Origin: Flaccisagitta enflata
Lineage: Eukaryota > Chaetognatha > Sagittoidea > Aphragmophora
Direction: 5' to 3'
NCBI GenBank assembly: GCA_965153355.1
Contig: OZ231128.1
Coordinates: forward strand, 41,416,001 to 41,480,000
DNA: 64,000 bases
Positions within the stretch are counted from its first letter, which is position 1, and every line of letters begins with the position of its first letter. The position numbers were made by a program, and so were the translations under genes. Below, one piece after another: positions 1-10,260 of the stretch. The notes under the pieces were generated by a model. It did not search any database. It saw nothing but the letters and a program-made list of their open reading frames with translations, and was not told where the DNA came from.

Positions 1-105
1 AAAAACCTAAAAAAAATTTGGTTCATGTGAAGGATTTACATGTTTTTTTTGGATAGAACTAACCAGTTAATAAGTATACGCAATCATCGCTCGATCCGGG
101 TCCAG

Positions 106-585
106 AAAGGTCGACCGAGAACACCCGATAACGACGAAAACAGCGTGGGATCTTCCGATTGGCGATTGGCTGTGAGCAAGAAACAGCGAGCTCGGCCATC
201 GACTCCCGAGGAGAGACGTCTCGATTACCCGGACCCGCGATCGAGTCACAAATCCAAAGGTCGGCCCCACACACCCGAGGATGACCAAAGAAGCGTCAAG
301 TCCGGTGATCATCAATCGGCGAACAACGAAATGCGGGGTCGGCCACGGACCCCCGATGAAGAAAGCGATGCTCGCTCCGATGATCGACGATTGCCACTAA
401 AACCGCGTGGTCATCCAAAAACGCCAGAAGACGACAACAACGACACACTAAGCGTCGGGGTTCGCGCCGCTCAATCGAGCCCTGACCCGAGAGAGGCCCT
501 ACCTGACCCGCGGGTCAAACAGGAAAGGCACCACCGTCGCGATGATGACTCGCATCGATCTGATCGACGGGACTCGCGTCCTTGA
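106..585 (+). CDS. probable terminal exon of an upstream gene; RPxTPE/D-repeat low-complexity protein tail
   Basis: The frame is open from 40 (ATG) to the TGA at 583-585. The first ~22 codons are AT-rich and look intronic; from 106 the DNA becomes GC-richer and the protein keeps one character, so I place an exon start after the AG at 104-105 (inferred acceptor, weak pyrimidine tract). The encoded ~159 residues are dominated by charged residues and carry five spaced copies of a motif like RGRPRTPDE, KGRPHTPED, RARPSTPEE and RGHPKTPED, separated by ~25 residues and followed by a D/R/H-rich end. TP-[ED] resembles proline-directed/acidic phosphorylation sites, and GRP resembles an AT-hook core; both are inferences. 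No fold or family is recognised. Alternative: a single-exon short gene starting at 40. Confidence 0.5.
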   Translation, partial: KGRPRTPDNDENSVGSSDWRLAVSKKQRARPSTPEERRLDYPDPRSSHKSKGRPHTPEDDQRSVKSGDHQSANNEMRGRPRTPDEESDARSDDRRLPLKPRGHPKTPEDDNNDTLSVGVRAAQSSPDPREALPDPRVKQERHHRRDDDSHRSDRRDSRP

Positions 586-1095
586 GGTTGATTTAGAACT
601 TTAACCGGCAAGAGATTGTTTTTACTTTTACCAAAGAAATTATCTTTGACCGAAAACCTTCATTGAGGTGCGCAAATGATGGGTAGACTTTTTCCTTAGC
701 CCCTTTGTTACGCTTTTTTTAGTAAAAGAAAATGATGGCAATTCTATGTAAAGTGTAATGAAGCCTTTTAGCTTAAATTGTCAAATCCAACAAGAAAAGA
801 AATGTCCACTATCCAACGAGTACGCGAGTTACATTTTAGCCTAAAAATTATCAGATGCATTTAAAAGTCCTTGCATGCGATCATACTGATCAACGATTCA
901 ATAATCATTTTATGTTGATATATCTTTTTCAAAGAAAAAAAAACTATCTTTTACGTGTACATACACGTTTTTTTTTATCGATAACAACTGCGCTGTTGCT
1001 GTTTCATCGTCATCTTATTGATAGGTAGCAACGTATTAACTGTTCCTTTACCATCAACAATATGTTACCATAATAACCCATCTCGCTAAAAGAAA
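586..1095. other. AT-rich non-coding DNA
   Basis: Downstream of the stop at 585 there is no supported gene. No canonical AATAAA is seen close to the stop. No repeat structure was found until the inverted-repeat element that follows. Confidence 0.5.
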
Positions 1096-1098
1096 TTA

Positions 1099-1790
1099 CA
1101 GGTTCGGATGGATTATAAAATGCTATATGTCACTTTCTAACCCACCCCACCCTACAGCCCAAACTATTTATAGTAGACACATGAAATTTGGTATGGAAAG
1201 TCAGTGGGGGAATACTTTTTGGGCCATCAGAGGGTTTTTTCAATTTCCGCCCCTGAGCAGAGATATGGGGGTGGGGCGGTGTAACCCCTGAGGGTTAAAA
1301 AATCTCAAAAATTTTTTTTTCATTTTTTTCCTATTTTTGAATTGTATTGGTTAAATCTAGTTTATATCATGGTGAATATACAAAAAATTTTGAATTATTC
1401 ACAAAATTTGAAGAGTTATGCACTTTTAAACGTTAGCACGAGGTATTTCAAAAACATTAGAAATGCTTATAAAATCACTTAAAATTGGAATTTTTGAATA
1501 ATTTTTAATTTTTCATGTTTATTAGAGCCTAATACAACATATCCAATTGAAAAAATCCAAAATCCCAAAAAATATTTTTTTGAGATTTTTCAACCCTGAG
1601 GGGCTACCCCACCCCACCTTCATGTCTCTGCTCAGGGGCGGAAATTGAAAAAAACCCTCTGATGACCCGAAAAGTATTCCCCCACTGACTTTCCAGACCA
1701 AATTTCATGTCTCTACTATAAGTGGTTTGGGCTGTAGGGTGGGGTAGGTTAGAAAGTGACATATAGCATTTTATAATCCATCCGAACCTG
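1099..1790. mobile_element. foldback MITE with ~220-bp terminal inverted repeats, TA flanks (Tc1/mariner-like)
   Basis: The left arm (1099-~1320) and right arm (~1568-1790) are reverse complements with only scattered mismatches. The ends read CAGGTTCGGATGG at the left and its complement at the right, each flanked by TA (1097-1098 and 1791-1792). Recognisable paired blocks include the C-rich CACCCCACCCTACAGCC stretch and CCCCTGAGCAGAG. The ~250-bp loop is AT-rich and non-coding. TA duplication plus inverted ends suggests mobilisation by a Tc1/mariner-type transposase; the family is inferred. Confidence 0.8.
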
Positions 1791-2035
1791 TAATCCGGTT
1801 ATTCTCAGGAAGAAAAAAAAAACTATTAGTTTGATAGGGTACCTTAGGTTTGTTACAGCTGTGTAGCCGTAGGTGACCATTGCATTGTCTAGGCAAAGTT
1901 GCCCACCAGGCAGACTTGGTTACGCTGCGGTTTTTGAAGTTTGCTTACGTACTCGCCTACAGCCCAGCACCCGCAACTTTGAGGCAAGGACTGCCAAGGA
2001 TATTGCCGCATTTTTACTTACCAATTTTTCGTTAC

Positions 2036-2094
2036 ATTTTTGAGAAAGAAAAATATCAGTACTTCCATTTTTGAGAAAGAAAAATATCAGTACT
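2036..2094. repeat. two-copy tandem duplication (~30 bp)
   Basis: The block TTTTTGAGAAAGAAAAATAT plus CAGTACTT occurs twice in tandem, immediately left of the next foldback element. Confidence 0.75.
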
Positions 2095-2097
2095 TAT

Positions 2098-2739
2098 ATC
2101 AGGGGGGAGAATGTTAAAATAATTTTAACATATGTTACCACCTTTTAACAACTTTTAACACAATGTACCTGTTATTTTCTAATAGCTGTGTTAAAATGGA
2201 TTTAACACCTTTATAGACATTGGAATTCATAGAAAATCTTTAAAATTATGCTAAACTTGTTTTAAAATCCTGCTAAAACTTGTGTTAAAATTGTGTTAAA
2301 ATTATGAATGCACCACTTGTTAAAACTATCTTTAAATAATGTTAAAATGTGTTAAAACATTGGTAAAATCGTGGTCAAACAGTGTTAAAACTGAGGATAA
2401 GTTGTGTGTTAATTTTTTGTTAAAACTATGTTAAAACTGTGTTAAAAAAGAATTAAAATTTTAACATGATTTTAACACAGTTTTAACACAATATTAACGT
2501 AATTTTAACATCATTTTAACAAAGGTTTAACACGGTTTTAACATTATTTTATCAAGATTTTAACACAATTTTAACAAAATTTTAACATTTGAATGCCAGG
2601 TGATTTTTTTTATGTCTGACTTTATTTTAACATGGTTTAAACACGTTTTAACAGTGTACCTGTTATTTTTGGGGCGTGTTAAAAGTTGTTAAAAGGTGGT
2701 AAAATATGTTCAAATTATTTTAAAATTCTCCCCCCTGAT
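2098..2739. mobile_element. foldback element filled with GTTAAAA/TTTTAAC repeats
   Basis: The ends are ATCAGGGGGGAGAAT at the left and its exact complement at the right. The outer ~90 bp of both ends continue as an inverted repeat, including GTACCTGTTATTTT and CCACCTTTTAACAAC. The interior is a dense array of short GTTAAAA units on the left half and TTTTAACA units on the right, so the whole element can fold on itself at many registers. There is no coding potential. Alternative: a satellite-like array bounded by palindromic arms. Confidence 0.75.
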
Positions 2740-2899
2740 TTGTAAAGGTACATTGGAGAAAATACAGACCAAAATCAGGCAATTAAAAATCAAGAGAAAC
2801 GAAAAAAAAAGTAAGTGACAGACTTGTTATATGGTCTTTTTTGCCATTTCCTTCCCCAGAGAAGGTCGTTGACAACGGACAAACGGATAACGAAGTTTT

Positions 2900-4085
2900 T
2901 GTTTAAAAGTGGTCCATTACCAAATTTAACGAAGCTAATGTGGTCCGTTAAAAAAGCCCAAAAAATCGCAAAAAAAACGTAACCGGCGTTCGAAAAAGCG
3001 CCTAAACCTTTGTTTATTTACATGTTATACGGCGCGGGACAGGCAAGTATGTTTTTCTTTACACATGTGCGGCGGGGAAGTTGAAAGAATGAAAGTATCC
3101 TTACCTACATAGCAGAAGACGTTGACGGGGTCTCCACGGAAAAAACAGGACGACGTACACGCTTGGAAATTCCTTTTGTCACGTTTTCCAATATTAAAAT
3201 GACTGACGCACGGACGACGATAAAAATAAAGCGTTGAAACCGTTTTGTTTCGAATGTTGGAGTTGAGTCTCTCTTTTTGTTTTCTTTTGGGTGGTTTTTT
3301 TTTATTTCTTTCACTAAAAGAATTTAAAAACAAATTTAATAGGACAATATTTTCAACAAAAACGACGCCGGTAGGGGTTACGCAATGTTCCGTATACGGA
3401 AGAACCGTAAAAAACAAAAAAAATCTTAAAGAAGACCGAAATTCCAGCCTCCGTCGTCCGCCATGTTTAAAAATAAAGAAAGCGGTCCTTTACCATTTCA
3501 GGCGCCCACCTCCATCTTGCGGTGGCTCGGAGAAAGCCAACAACTCCCTTCGAGGGGAAACAAAAAAGCAACTAAGGTGGTTCATTACAACGGTTATGTG
3601 GTCCTTTAGATTTACCCTCAACAACCATTTCCCCCCCCCCCCCCCCCCCAACGGGGGGGGGGGGGGGAAATTAAGGACCACTTTGTTTTTGTAAAGAACC
3701 ACTTTTTTGGGGGGGGACCCGGTTTTTTTGGGTATTTTTGGCTGATCTGGGTATTTTTCCAACTTCTTTTTAAACACTCGTTATCGGTTTTTTATGTGAC
3801 TTTTTCTGGGACACACGTTATATAGTATAAAAAGTGCGGTCCTTTATCTTAAGTATATGGTTCATTACTTTTTTTTCCCTTCGGCAAAAAAAACCTAGGC
3901 GGGGATTAAAGGACCACGTTTCCTTTTTTTCCAATAATGCGGTTCTTTGTTTTTGGGTAAAGGACCATTTGTTACTAAAACTTTTTTAAAAAGGACCACT
4001 TTTTTTCAACAATTTTATAAAACTTTCCTCCTCGACCTCTTAGACCACCTTTTTTTAACGGTCCGATACAGGACCATATTGGTCT
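2900..4085. mobile_element. degenerate foldback region with dispersed GTGGTCCTTTA motifs and a central poly-C/poly-G hairpin
   Basis: About 16 copies of GGTCCTTTA, GGTTCATTA or their complements (AAAGGACCAC) are scattered through this stretch in both orientations. The arms around 3578-3668 and 3668-3705 mirror each other and meet at C19-AAC-G15 (3631-3667). The outer parts also mirror: GGTCCGTTAAAAAA near 2942 against its complement near 4047. No gene is supported; apparent frames crossing it are artefacts of the poly-C/G tract. Confidence 0.6.
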
Positions 4086-4111
4086 TTTTTTACAGTGAAG
4101 CCTGATTCCAG

Positions 4112-4398
4112 ATGACAAGTTTGAAAAAGAATGGTCAGAGATCAAGGAATTGCATACAAGGTATATCTGCAAAAGAAGTGTAGAAGGCAATCAATTGAAT
4201 TGTCTTCCTTCTTTGAATTGTGAGTTTCACCATCCAAATTGTATCAGGATCTTACAAGGACTTCCCGTTGAAACACTCTACGAATATGCTGCAAGAGTTG
4301 GAGAAATCATGAACATGAACGAGGAGGAGTCCATTTCAAAAGAACGTCATTTGGCAAAGATGATCAAAACCATGCTCAAGCAAAGGACAAATCCAGAG
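4112..4398 (+). CDS. candidate internal exon, probably spliced to the 5340-8012 exon
   Basis: A TTCCAG acceptor (AG at 4110-4111) precedes an open frame of 95 full codons, ending at a good donor, CAGAG|GTAGGA (GT 4399-4400). The peptide is non-repetitive and protein-like, mostly helical in appearance, with segments such as LPSLNCEFHHPNCIRILQ and IMNMNEEESISKERHLAK. It ends in phase 0, and the acceptor at 5338-5339 also opens in phase 0, so the joined reading ...KQRTNPE|MLKRFNDFE... is in frame. There is no recognised domain. The start of this exon and any upstream exon are unknown; in-frame stops lie just 5' of the acceptor, which supports an intron there. Confidence 0.5.
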
Positions 4399-5339
4399 GT
4401 AGGAAACCAGGCTGGATACACGGCCAAAAGTAGTTGCAGGCGGGTGGGCAGGGGTAGTAATGCGGGTGGGTAGGGGCAGTAATGCGGGTAGGCCGGAGCA
4501 GTATAAGGAAGGGTGGGGGTGAAATTTGGCTTTGTGGGAGTTGCAATGCTGAAATATCACTATTTTAGTCGATTACCCTTTATCCAAAATTTAGTGTTAC
4601 GAACCTTCCTTCCTTCGGACACACCCTCTTATTGAGTTGCTTAGCCAGCGACTAATGATGGAAAAACTTTTTAATAGTTGTTATTTTGCTTAGAAATCAA
4701 TCATTACCTTTCCCGCGTTAAACAGATGGGGGAACATGAGGATAGATATATCGACAAGCATTTATAGCAAATAATATAATGTGGCAAACCGCATCCTTTC
4801 AGCTCAAGCCGTTTAGATTCGACAAGCAAAACAAAAACGACACCCAAATTTAAAAATGGCAAAAATAAAGCATCTCTTTTTTTTCTTCATCAAGCAATTA
4901 AGAGCAGATAGGAGGTTTTTTCGCCCAACTTTTTTTCCTCGATACAAGGCCAAACACCTCCTGCATTTTCGTGGTCTATTTCAACCCCATTAAGCCATTT
5001 GGACGGCATTTAAAGCAAGAGGGAGGACCCAGCATTTGCTAGAGATTGGTCTAGATTCTCAGTCAATGAAAGGAGAGAGTTGCCATGCACTTATGCAAAG
5101 ATTTTGTCTTAAAATTCTTTGAAAATCAATACTCAGGTAATTGTTGAAACCCAAATACAATATGCATATGTATGCAATACTAAGTATTTGATCGATTTTA
5201 AAGATTTTTTTATCAATTGTATGTCAATTAACCAACTAATTCCCATTTTGTCGATATATTTATTAGCTAGATAGTAGGCTGCTATGTTGTATAAAACTAT
5301 GAATGGAAATGTCTATATATCTTAGCCAATAACTTTCAG
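4399..5339 (+). other. inferred intron (GT...AG) carrying a decayed PH-A 5' fragment
   Basis: The GTAGGA donor is at 4399 and the CTTTCAG acceptor ends at 5339. Immediately inside the donor (4404-4506) lies an old PH-A 5' end: GGCTGGATACACGGCC, then GCGGGTGGGCAGG. The rest is unremarkable AT-rich DNA. The intron is inferred from phase compatibility; transcript data would decide. Confidence 0.4.
4404..4506 (+). mobile_element. PH-A element, 5' fragment
   Basis: It matches the start of the PH-A family: AACCAGGCTGGATACACGGCC corresponds to the usual AACAAG plus GCCG-loop-CGGC. It is followed by the GGGTGGGCAGGGGCAGT block, here duplicated with small changes. The core and the 3' hairpin are missing. 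Confidence 0.55.
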
Positions 5340-8012
5340 ATGCTGAAGAGATTCAACGACTTTGAGTTGTACCAATTGGAAGGCGCCTCAATTCCGGCTC
5401 CGCGACCGAAACTCATCGGCTGCACGCGTCACATCGATGAATTCCGCCGAAAAATTGTGGGCAGGAGGCTCAGTTTTTCCCTGTTCCATAAATCAAATAA
5501 AACCAAAGGAGGCGTTTACTTTGTTCACGGCACAACTAGCGGGAAAACAGAAATCGTGAAATCAGTCTTCGACAACGCTTCTAACAAGAGAACAAGATTC
5601 TTCAACTGGATGATACCAGTGATCGATTACGACATCCAAACCTATGTTGACATGAGAGAAATGGGACACAATCCACAATTGAACGCTTACAAAGATGAAA
5701 AGTTGAAGGTCGTTGAGAATCTATCCGTGGCCATTTTGGATTCATTCGGGAAGAGTTACCTCTTTACGTTGGCAGAGGAGAATATGTCAGTCAAAGATCG
5801 GCTCAGGCAGATCCTATCAAGGCATAAATCCAAGAAAAAACTCATTGTCGTCAGTCACGCCGATTGGATTTTCAATGACGATTCTGTTGAAGCTGTTGAG
5901 AGGCTGGAGGAGTTCATTCATTCTCTAATCGAGACCAACACGAGCTTCATCTTCACGGTTGGCGGGTTGCCCAAGCAAGGATTCTCTGACAAAATCTCCA
6001 CTTACCCATTTTTCGTCCACGCCCCAGTGTTGGAAGAGTCAAAACTCGGGCTTGGTAGTTATCTTGAGGAGACCCTGGGAGTGCTTCCTGATTTTCTAGA
6101 AGACACTCATCCAAGAATGGTGGAACAAATTTTGAAAGGTAGCAACTTTAAGATGGAGTTGTTGAGTAAAGTCACGCTGGAGGTAGTGGAACGAAACAAT
6201 TTCCCTAGCGAACCTTTTGATATGAGTCAGTTTTTGGAAGAGTTCAAGGCTTGCATCAACATCAAAGCCATGGTCCTGAAGCTACTGGAAAATATGACCA
6301 CAGAGGAGCGAAAATTGCTGAGTTATGTACATCTTTACCCTCTTAACTTCCGCTATGAGGATTGCCTTTGCATTCAGGATGAGGAATTAACAGCGGAGAA
6401 AATCAAGTGCGCTTTGACCAGTCTCCGTCAAAAGGAGTTCTTGCATCAAAGTAAGCCAGGAGTGTTTGCCCTGTCTGACCTGCTCCGCGAAACAATGGAT
6501 TTTGAGTCAGTTCCCATCAGGCTCAAGCGACTGTTCATCATACATGCGTTGTTGAGTTTATCAAGACCTATACAACATGTTGATCCCCAGTTGGTGGCGA
6601 GTCAAAGGCGTAATGCGCGGCTGGCCTTGGCAATGATGGATCAAGCCAATTTCAAAGACAGCAGCGGAAGCACCATTCACGAATCGGGAGAAATCAAAAA
6701 CATCCTGCTGGCAATTGGAATTGAAAACTTTCCCACAATCTTGGAGAACATGATGAGCAGTTTGGGTAATCATTGCGTCGTCTTTTTCAAAACCATCCTG
6801 AAAAAATGCGAGGAATGGGTTGTCAGCGGCAGCATCGAGGAGGCTTGGCTCAAAGTGGTGTTGAAATCATTCAATGGTCATTGGGAAGTTACGGAGTCGG
6901 AGCAATCATTATTGGTCGTTTGCTTTGAAAACTACATGTCTATCGCTGAGAGAGTCCGGGACAGTGGCGAAGAGGATTGGGATGCGTTGCAAGCCGAATT
7001 GGAGGCTGTGCGGAAACGGATACTTTCGAGCGAGGAAGTAGATAGAGACTACGCCGACAAGTTGAATACTCAAATCGAACCGCTGCTCAATCAGTTAAGA
7101 TGCTTTCAGACAATTTACGACGAAATGAACGAATGTCTCATTCAGATCCAAGAGTGCAAAATCGATATCACTCGTCCCGTGACTCAAAGAGGCATAGAAG
7201 AGAAGATCAAATCTGGCATGAAGTCCACCTGCAATTGCCTCAAAGAAACCGCGATGAAACTCAAAGTGGCCGCGGAAATCAAAATGAAAACCATTTCGGG
7301 AAACGAGGAAATGAAAAAGATGGAAACGGAACACAAAGACACGCTAGCTAACGTCAAAAATCAGCTGGCGGAGTTGAAGATCACTCTGGAGAAGAAAGAA
7401 TCGGAGATCATCTTGGAAAAAAGCCACCACGAAGCCACCAAAGCGGTGTTTGAAGCGCAAAAGACCAATTTCGAACTACAAAAGGCTCACTACGAAGAAG
7501 AAAAGCTGCGGTCGGAAAGTGAAAAGACTCTCATCGTGGGCCAATTGGAGAAACTGCGGGAAGACAATCGAGATTTGCAGACGTTAAATGAACACCGAGA
7601 ACGCGAAATCAAAAGCTTGGAAAGAAATTTGCTCGAGGAGCGGGAGTCGTTGTCGAAGATTCAAAGTCAACTCGAAGATACGGAGACTTTGGCGTTGAAT
7701 TTGTACAAAGAGTTGGAAGAATCGAGAAAGTCGGTGTTTCAATTACAAAGTGAGGTGGAAGCGTTCAGAGAAGCGGATGAGAAAAGAAAGGAGAAATTAG
7801 CACAGAGGAAAACCGAACAGGAAAGATTGCTCAAGCTCCAAAGAGAGAGGAACGGTAAAGGGCCCAATGTCAGACCTTTGACGACCATGACGGTTTCGGA
7901 ATCGATAGCGTTATTGAAAGCGGGGAGGCCAAAGATCGCTCAGAAAACTAAAACTACTAAACTGCCATCTCCTGAAAAGGCACGTCTGCAGATGCGGAAT
8001 ACTTATTTCTAA
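5340..8012 (+). CDS. large P-loop NTPase-like protein with C-terminal coiled coil
   Basis: The single open exon encodes 890 residues and ends with TAA. The ATG at 5340 directly follows CTTTCAG, so it may be an internal codon of a gene whose previous exon is 4112-4398 rather than the initiator. Residues ~58-75 contain a Walker A-like motif (VYFVHGTTSGKTEIVKS; GTTSGKT at 64-70, one residue shorter than classic GxxxxGKT). A Walker B-like hydrophobic strand, LIVVSHADWIF, lies at ~168-178, and a further strand, SFIFTVGGLP, at ~202-211. Residues ~250-650 are helical. Residues ~655-840 are a long E/K/L/Q-rich coiled coil, and the last ~50 are basic with TP/SP sites. This is the layout of STAND-like or other P-loop proteins with oligomerising coiled coils, but no specific family is recognised. 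Codon use is non-repetitive and even, unlike the surrounding repeats. A possible poly(A) signal, AATAAA, is at 8466-8471. Confidence 0.85.
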   Translation: MLKRFNDFELYQLEGASIPAPRPKLIGCTRHIDEFRRKIVGRRLSFSLFHKSNKTKGGVYFVHGTTSGKTEIVKSVFDNASNKRTRFFNWMIPVIDYDIQTYVDMREMGHNPQLNAYKDEKLKVVENLSVAILDSFGKSYLFTLAEENMSVKDRLRQILSRHKSKKKLIVVSHADWIFNDDSVEAVERLEEFIHSLIETNTSFIFTVGGLPKQGFSDKISTYPFFVHAPVLEESKLGLGSYLEETLGVLPDFLEDTHPRMVEQILKGSNFKMELLSKVTLEVVERNNFPSEPFDMSQFLEEFKACINIKAMVLKLLENMTTEERKLLSYVHLYPLNFRYEDCLCIQDEELTAEKIKCALTSLRQKEFLHQSKPGVFALSDLLRETMDFESVPIRLKRLFIIHALLSLSRPIQHVDPQLVASQRRNARLALAMMDQANFKDSSGSTIHESGEIKNILLAIGIENFPTILENMMSSLGNHCVVFFKTILKKCEEWVVSGSIEEAWLKVVLKSFNGHWEVTESEQSLLVVCFENYMSIAERVRDSGEEDWDALQAELEAVRKRILSSEEVDRDYADKLNTQIEPLLNQLRCFQTIYDEMNECLIQIQECKIDITRPVTQRGIEEKIKSGMKSTCNCLKETAMKLKVAAEIKMKTISGNEEMKKMETEHKDTLANVKNQLAELKITLEKKESEIILEKSHHEATKAVFEAQKTNFELQKAHYEEEKLRSESEKTLIVGQLEKLREDNRDLQTLNEHREREIKSLERNLLEERESLSKIQSQLEDTETLALNLYKELEESRKSVFQLQSEVEAFREADEKRKEKLAQRKTEQERLLKLQRERNGKGPNVRPLTTMTVSESIALLKAGRPKIAQKTKTTKLPSPEKARLQMRNTYF

Positions 8013-8081
8013 AAAACTAAATCATGCAAAACGGGAATGGCTACTGGAGTGAAAGAGAGAAAGTACGGTTTATTGCACGTT

Positions 8082-8106
8082 CTTGTTGTTTTTGTTGTTG
8101 TTGTTT

Positions 8107-8177
<71 letters not shown>

Positions 8178-8238
8178 GCTGGCTTCAGATCCGAGTGTTC
8201 TATTCCGGTCAGCACCATGACAATGATGAAACGAATAG

Positions 8239-8282
<44 letters not shown>

Positions 8283-8301
8283 TGAATTTGAATTTGAATT
8301 T
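8082..8301. repeat. (TTG)n, (AG)n and (GAATTT)4 microsatellites in the 3' flank of the P-loop gene
   Basis: (TTG)n covers ~8082-8178, (AG)n ~8242-8279 and a hexamer GAATTT about four times to 8301. The hexamer lies ~200 bp beyond the stop of the minus-strand LINE and could be that element's 3' tail (AAATTC units on the minus strand), as several LINE clades end in short tandem repeats. Confidence 0.85.
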
Positions 8302-8501
8302 AATGGTCCATTAAAGTGATAGCACTTTCGTACAAAAATCCACATTGTGATTAAGTACAAGGACATGATTTAGAATCACATTTTCACTCTACGGCTGCAA
8401 TTTTACGTCTACAATATATCTTACGTATTATTACGTAACAACTTTCAATAACTTTTTAACAATACAATAAAGAAATAAATAAGTAACAGCTGCCTACTCT
8501 T

Positions 8502-10020
8502 CTAATTTAGGTTTTGTCGCATCTGGTTCTTTCCATATCCCAAATCCCAGATTTTGAGAATGACTTGAGCTACTTCAAGAACTTTGTCTATGTCTACTGA
8601 GTAAATTTGTTCAAAATCAATTTTTTCATCTACTTCATACAGGTTAATTTCTTTATACTTTACACAGTAGTTTATACGGTGGCTTTCATCATCTATCACA
8701 GAACACTCAGGGCAAATCTTATTCCCATTGCCACATGAAAAATTGGCATTGCAACTCAACATCCCATAGCGACCCATAATTACTGCTCTTGTTATTACTA
8801 CTGAACCATAGTTCATTATCTCTAAAGGTTTTCGTTGATAGTCAGGGTCATTTATTGTCTGCAGGATTGTTTGAGTTTTTGTCTTGAGTTTTGACACTCT
8901 TTGACGCTCTTTGGTGTGCAACTCTTGTTTGAGCCGCTCTCTGTTGGCTTTTTTGGCAGCTTCTTCAACTTCTTTTTGCCACTCATTTTTGGTCTTTTTC
9001 CAATTTTATCCCAGTCTTTTTCAAGGTCCCATTGATCAATTACCTCATTTATCTGCTTGGCCCATCCAGTATCATATGACTCTAGGACTTTTAATGACTC
9101 ATATGCCCACTGCTCTTCATCTTTTTGCAGAATCTTGTGAAGATAGAGGAGTTGCTTAATATGAATTTGGATCACCGCATACAGTGAGCCAGTTGCAAAA
9201 ATGACTGCTGGTGTTGGTGTAGTAGTTGGCAGTCCAAGCATTTGCTTCCATGTCCACAACAACATTTTGTCAGCTTCCTTCTTCTCTTCTCCATTCAATG
9301 TCCATGTCTCTGCATTGTGGAGGAACTTGGGGAGAGTTTCTGCCTCATGTGGCCTCAAGAGGACATTTGTTTGAATTCGTTTCATGATGCCAGTCTTAGC
9401 ACTAGTCATAATTGCCCTCACTGATCCTTTTATCTTTTTAAATCTTTCAGCAAGGTTGGCTTTATTTCTTCCATCTCTTGAGATTACTTCTCCAAGGTAA
9501 CAGTATGTTTCACAGTTACTGATGGTTTTTTCACCCAAGTTCCAGCTGGTTTTCCTTTCTTTATGTCTCCCAATTTCCATGACTTTGCATTTGTCAACAC
9601 CCCACTCAAGCTGTCTTTTGATAGCAAAGTCATTGACAGCCTCTAGTGTTCTTTCTTGTTGGTCATATCCAATGGCAAGAGTTCCTACATCATCCACATA
9701 CTCCAAACAACATAATCGTGTTTCTGCAAGCATGATTCCAATGTCATGTCTCAACATAAGTTCTTCAGACAGTGTATCCATCATTTTTGCAAACAATGGT
9801 ACCATCAATTTACCTCCTTGTTTGCCTCCTGTTTCTCTCATTATTTTCCTGCTAAGTCCTGCTTTGGTTTTAACTCTTGCTGTAAGATTTTTGTTTAGTG
9901 TCATTGTAAGTCTCCAGATTTTTCCTGTGAAGCCCTGCTCATGAATGACGTGCAGCATATCGTCCATGTTAGCTCTGTCATAAGCCTTTTATGAAGACCT
10001 TTACTCTAAGAAAGATGTCC
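8502..10020 (-). pseudogene. non-LTR retrotransposon (LINE) reverse transcriptase relic, 5'-truncated, frameshifted
   Basis: The minus-strand frame 9967-8852 reads through RT blocks: KAYDRAN just upstream of its ATG (motif A region, 9968-9988), GKQGGKLMVPLFAKMM, then CLEYVDDVGTLAIG, which holds the YVDD catalytic box. Next come ELEWGVDKCKVME-type and CYLGEVISRDG thumb motifs. The tail continues in another frame (8984-8502) with a Cys/His motif, CPEC-x8-H-x4-C. Two single-base frameshifts are visible: one in the A-run just before KAYDRAN, and one in the A-runs at ~8985-9001, after which EWQKEVEEAAKKANRER continues in the second frame. The endonuclease part is absent; the 5' end stops near 10020-10080 beside a (GA)n tract. 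The enzyme would perform target-primed reverse transcription; this copy is dead. Confidence 0.85.
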
Positions 10021-10077
10021 CACCTCATCCATCACATGAAATCATAAAAGAAAAAGTACAGACCTGGAGTGATGACA

Positions 10078-10082
<5 letters not shown>

Positions 10083-10174
<92 letters not shown>

Positions 10175-10260
10175 CAGAGACCGACAGACAGAAAGAGTGA
10201 GACTGAGATAGAGGCAGGCAGACAGACAGACAGACAGACGGACACGGAGAAGGAGACACA
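10083..10260. repeat. (GA)n followed by GACA-type repeats
   Basis: Perfect (GA)n runs to ~10156 and then shifts to GACAGA and GACA units to ~10246. Confidence 0.9.

Noticed and set aside
3245-3777. Overlapping plus and minus frames with proline or glycine runs
   Set aside because: They cross the C19/G15 hairpin and AT-rich foldback DNA; no protein-like sequence.
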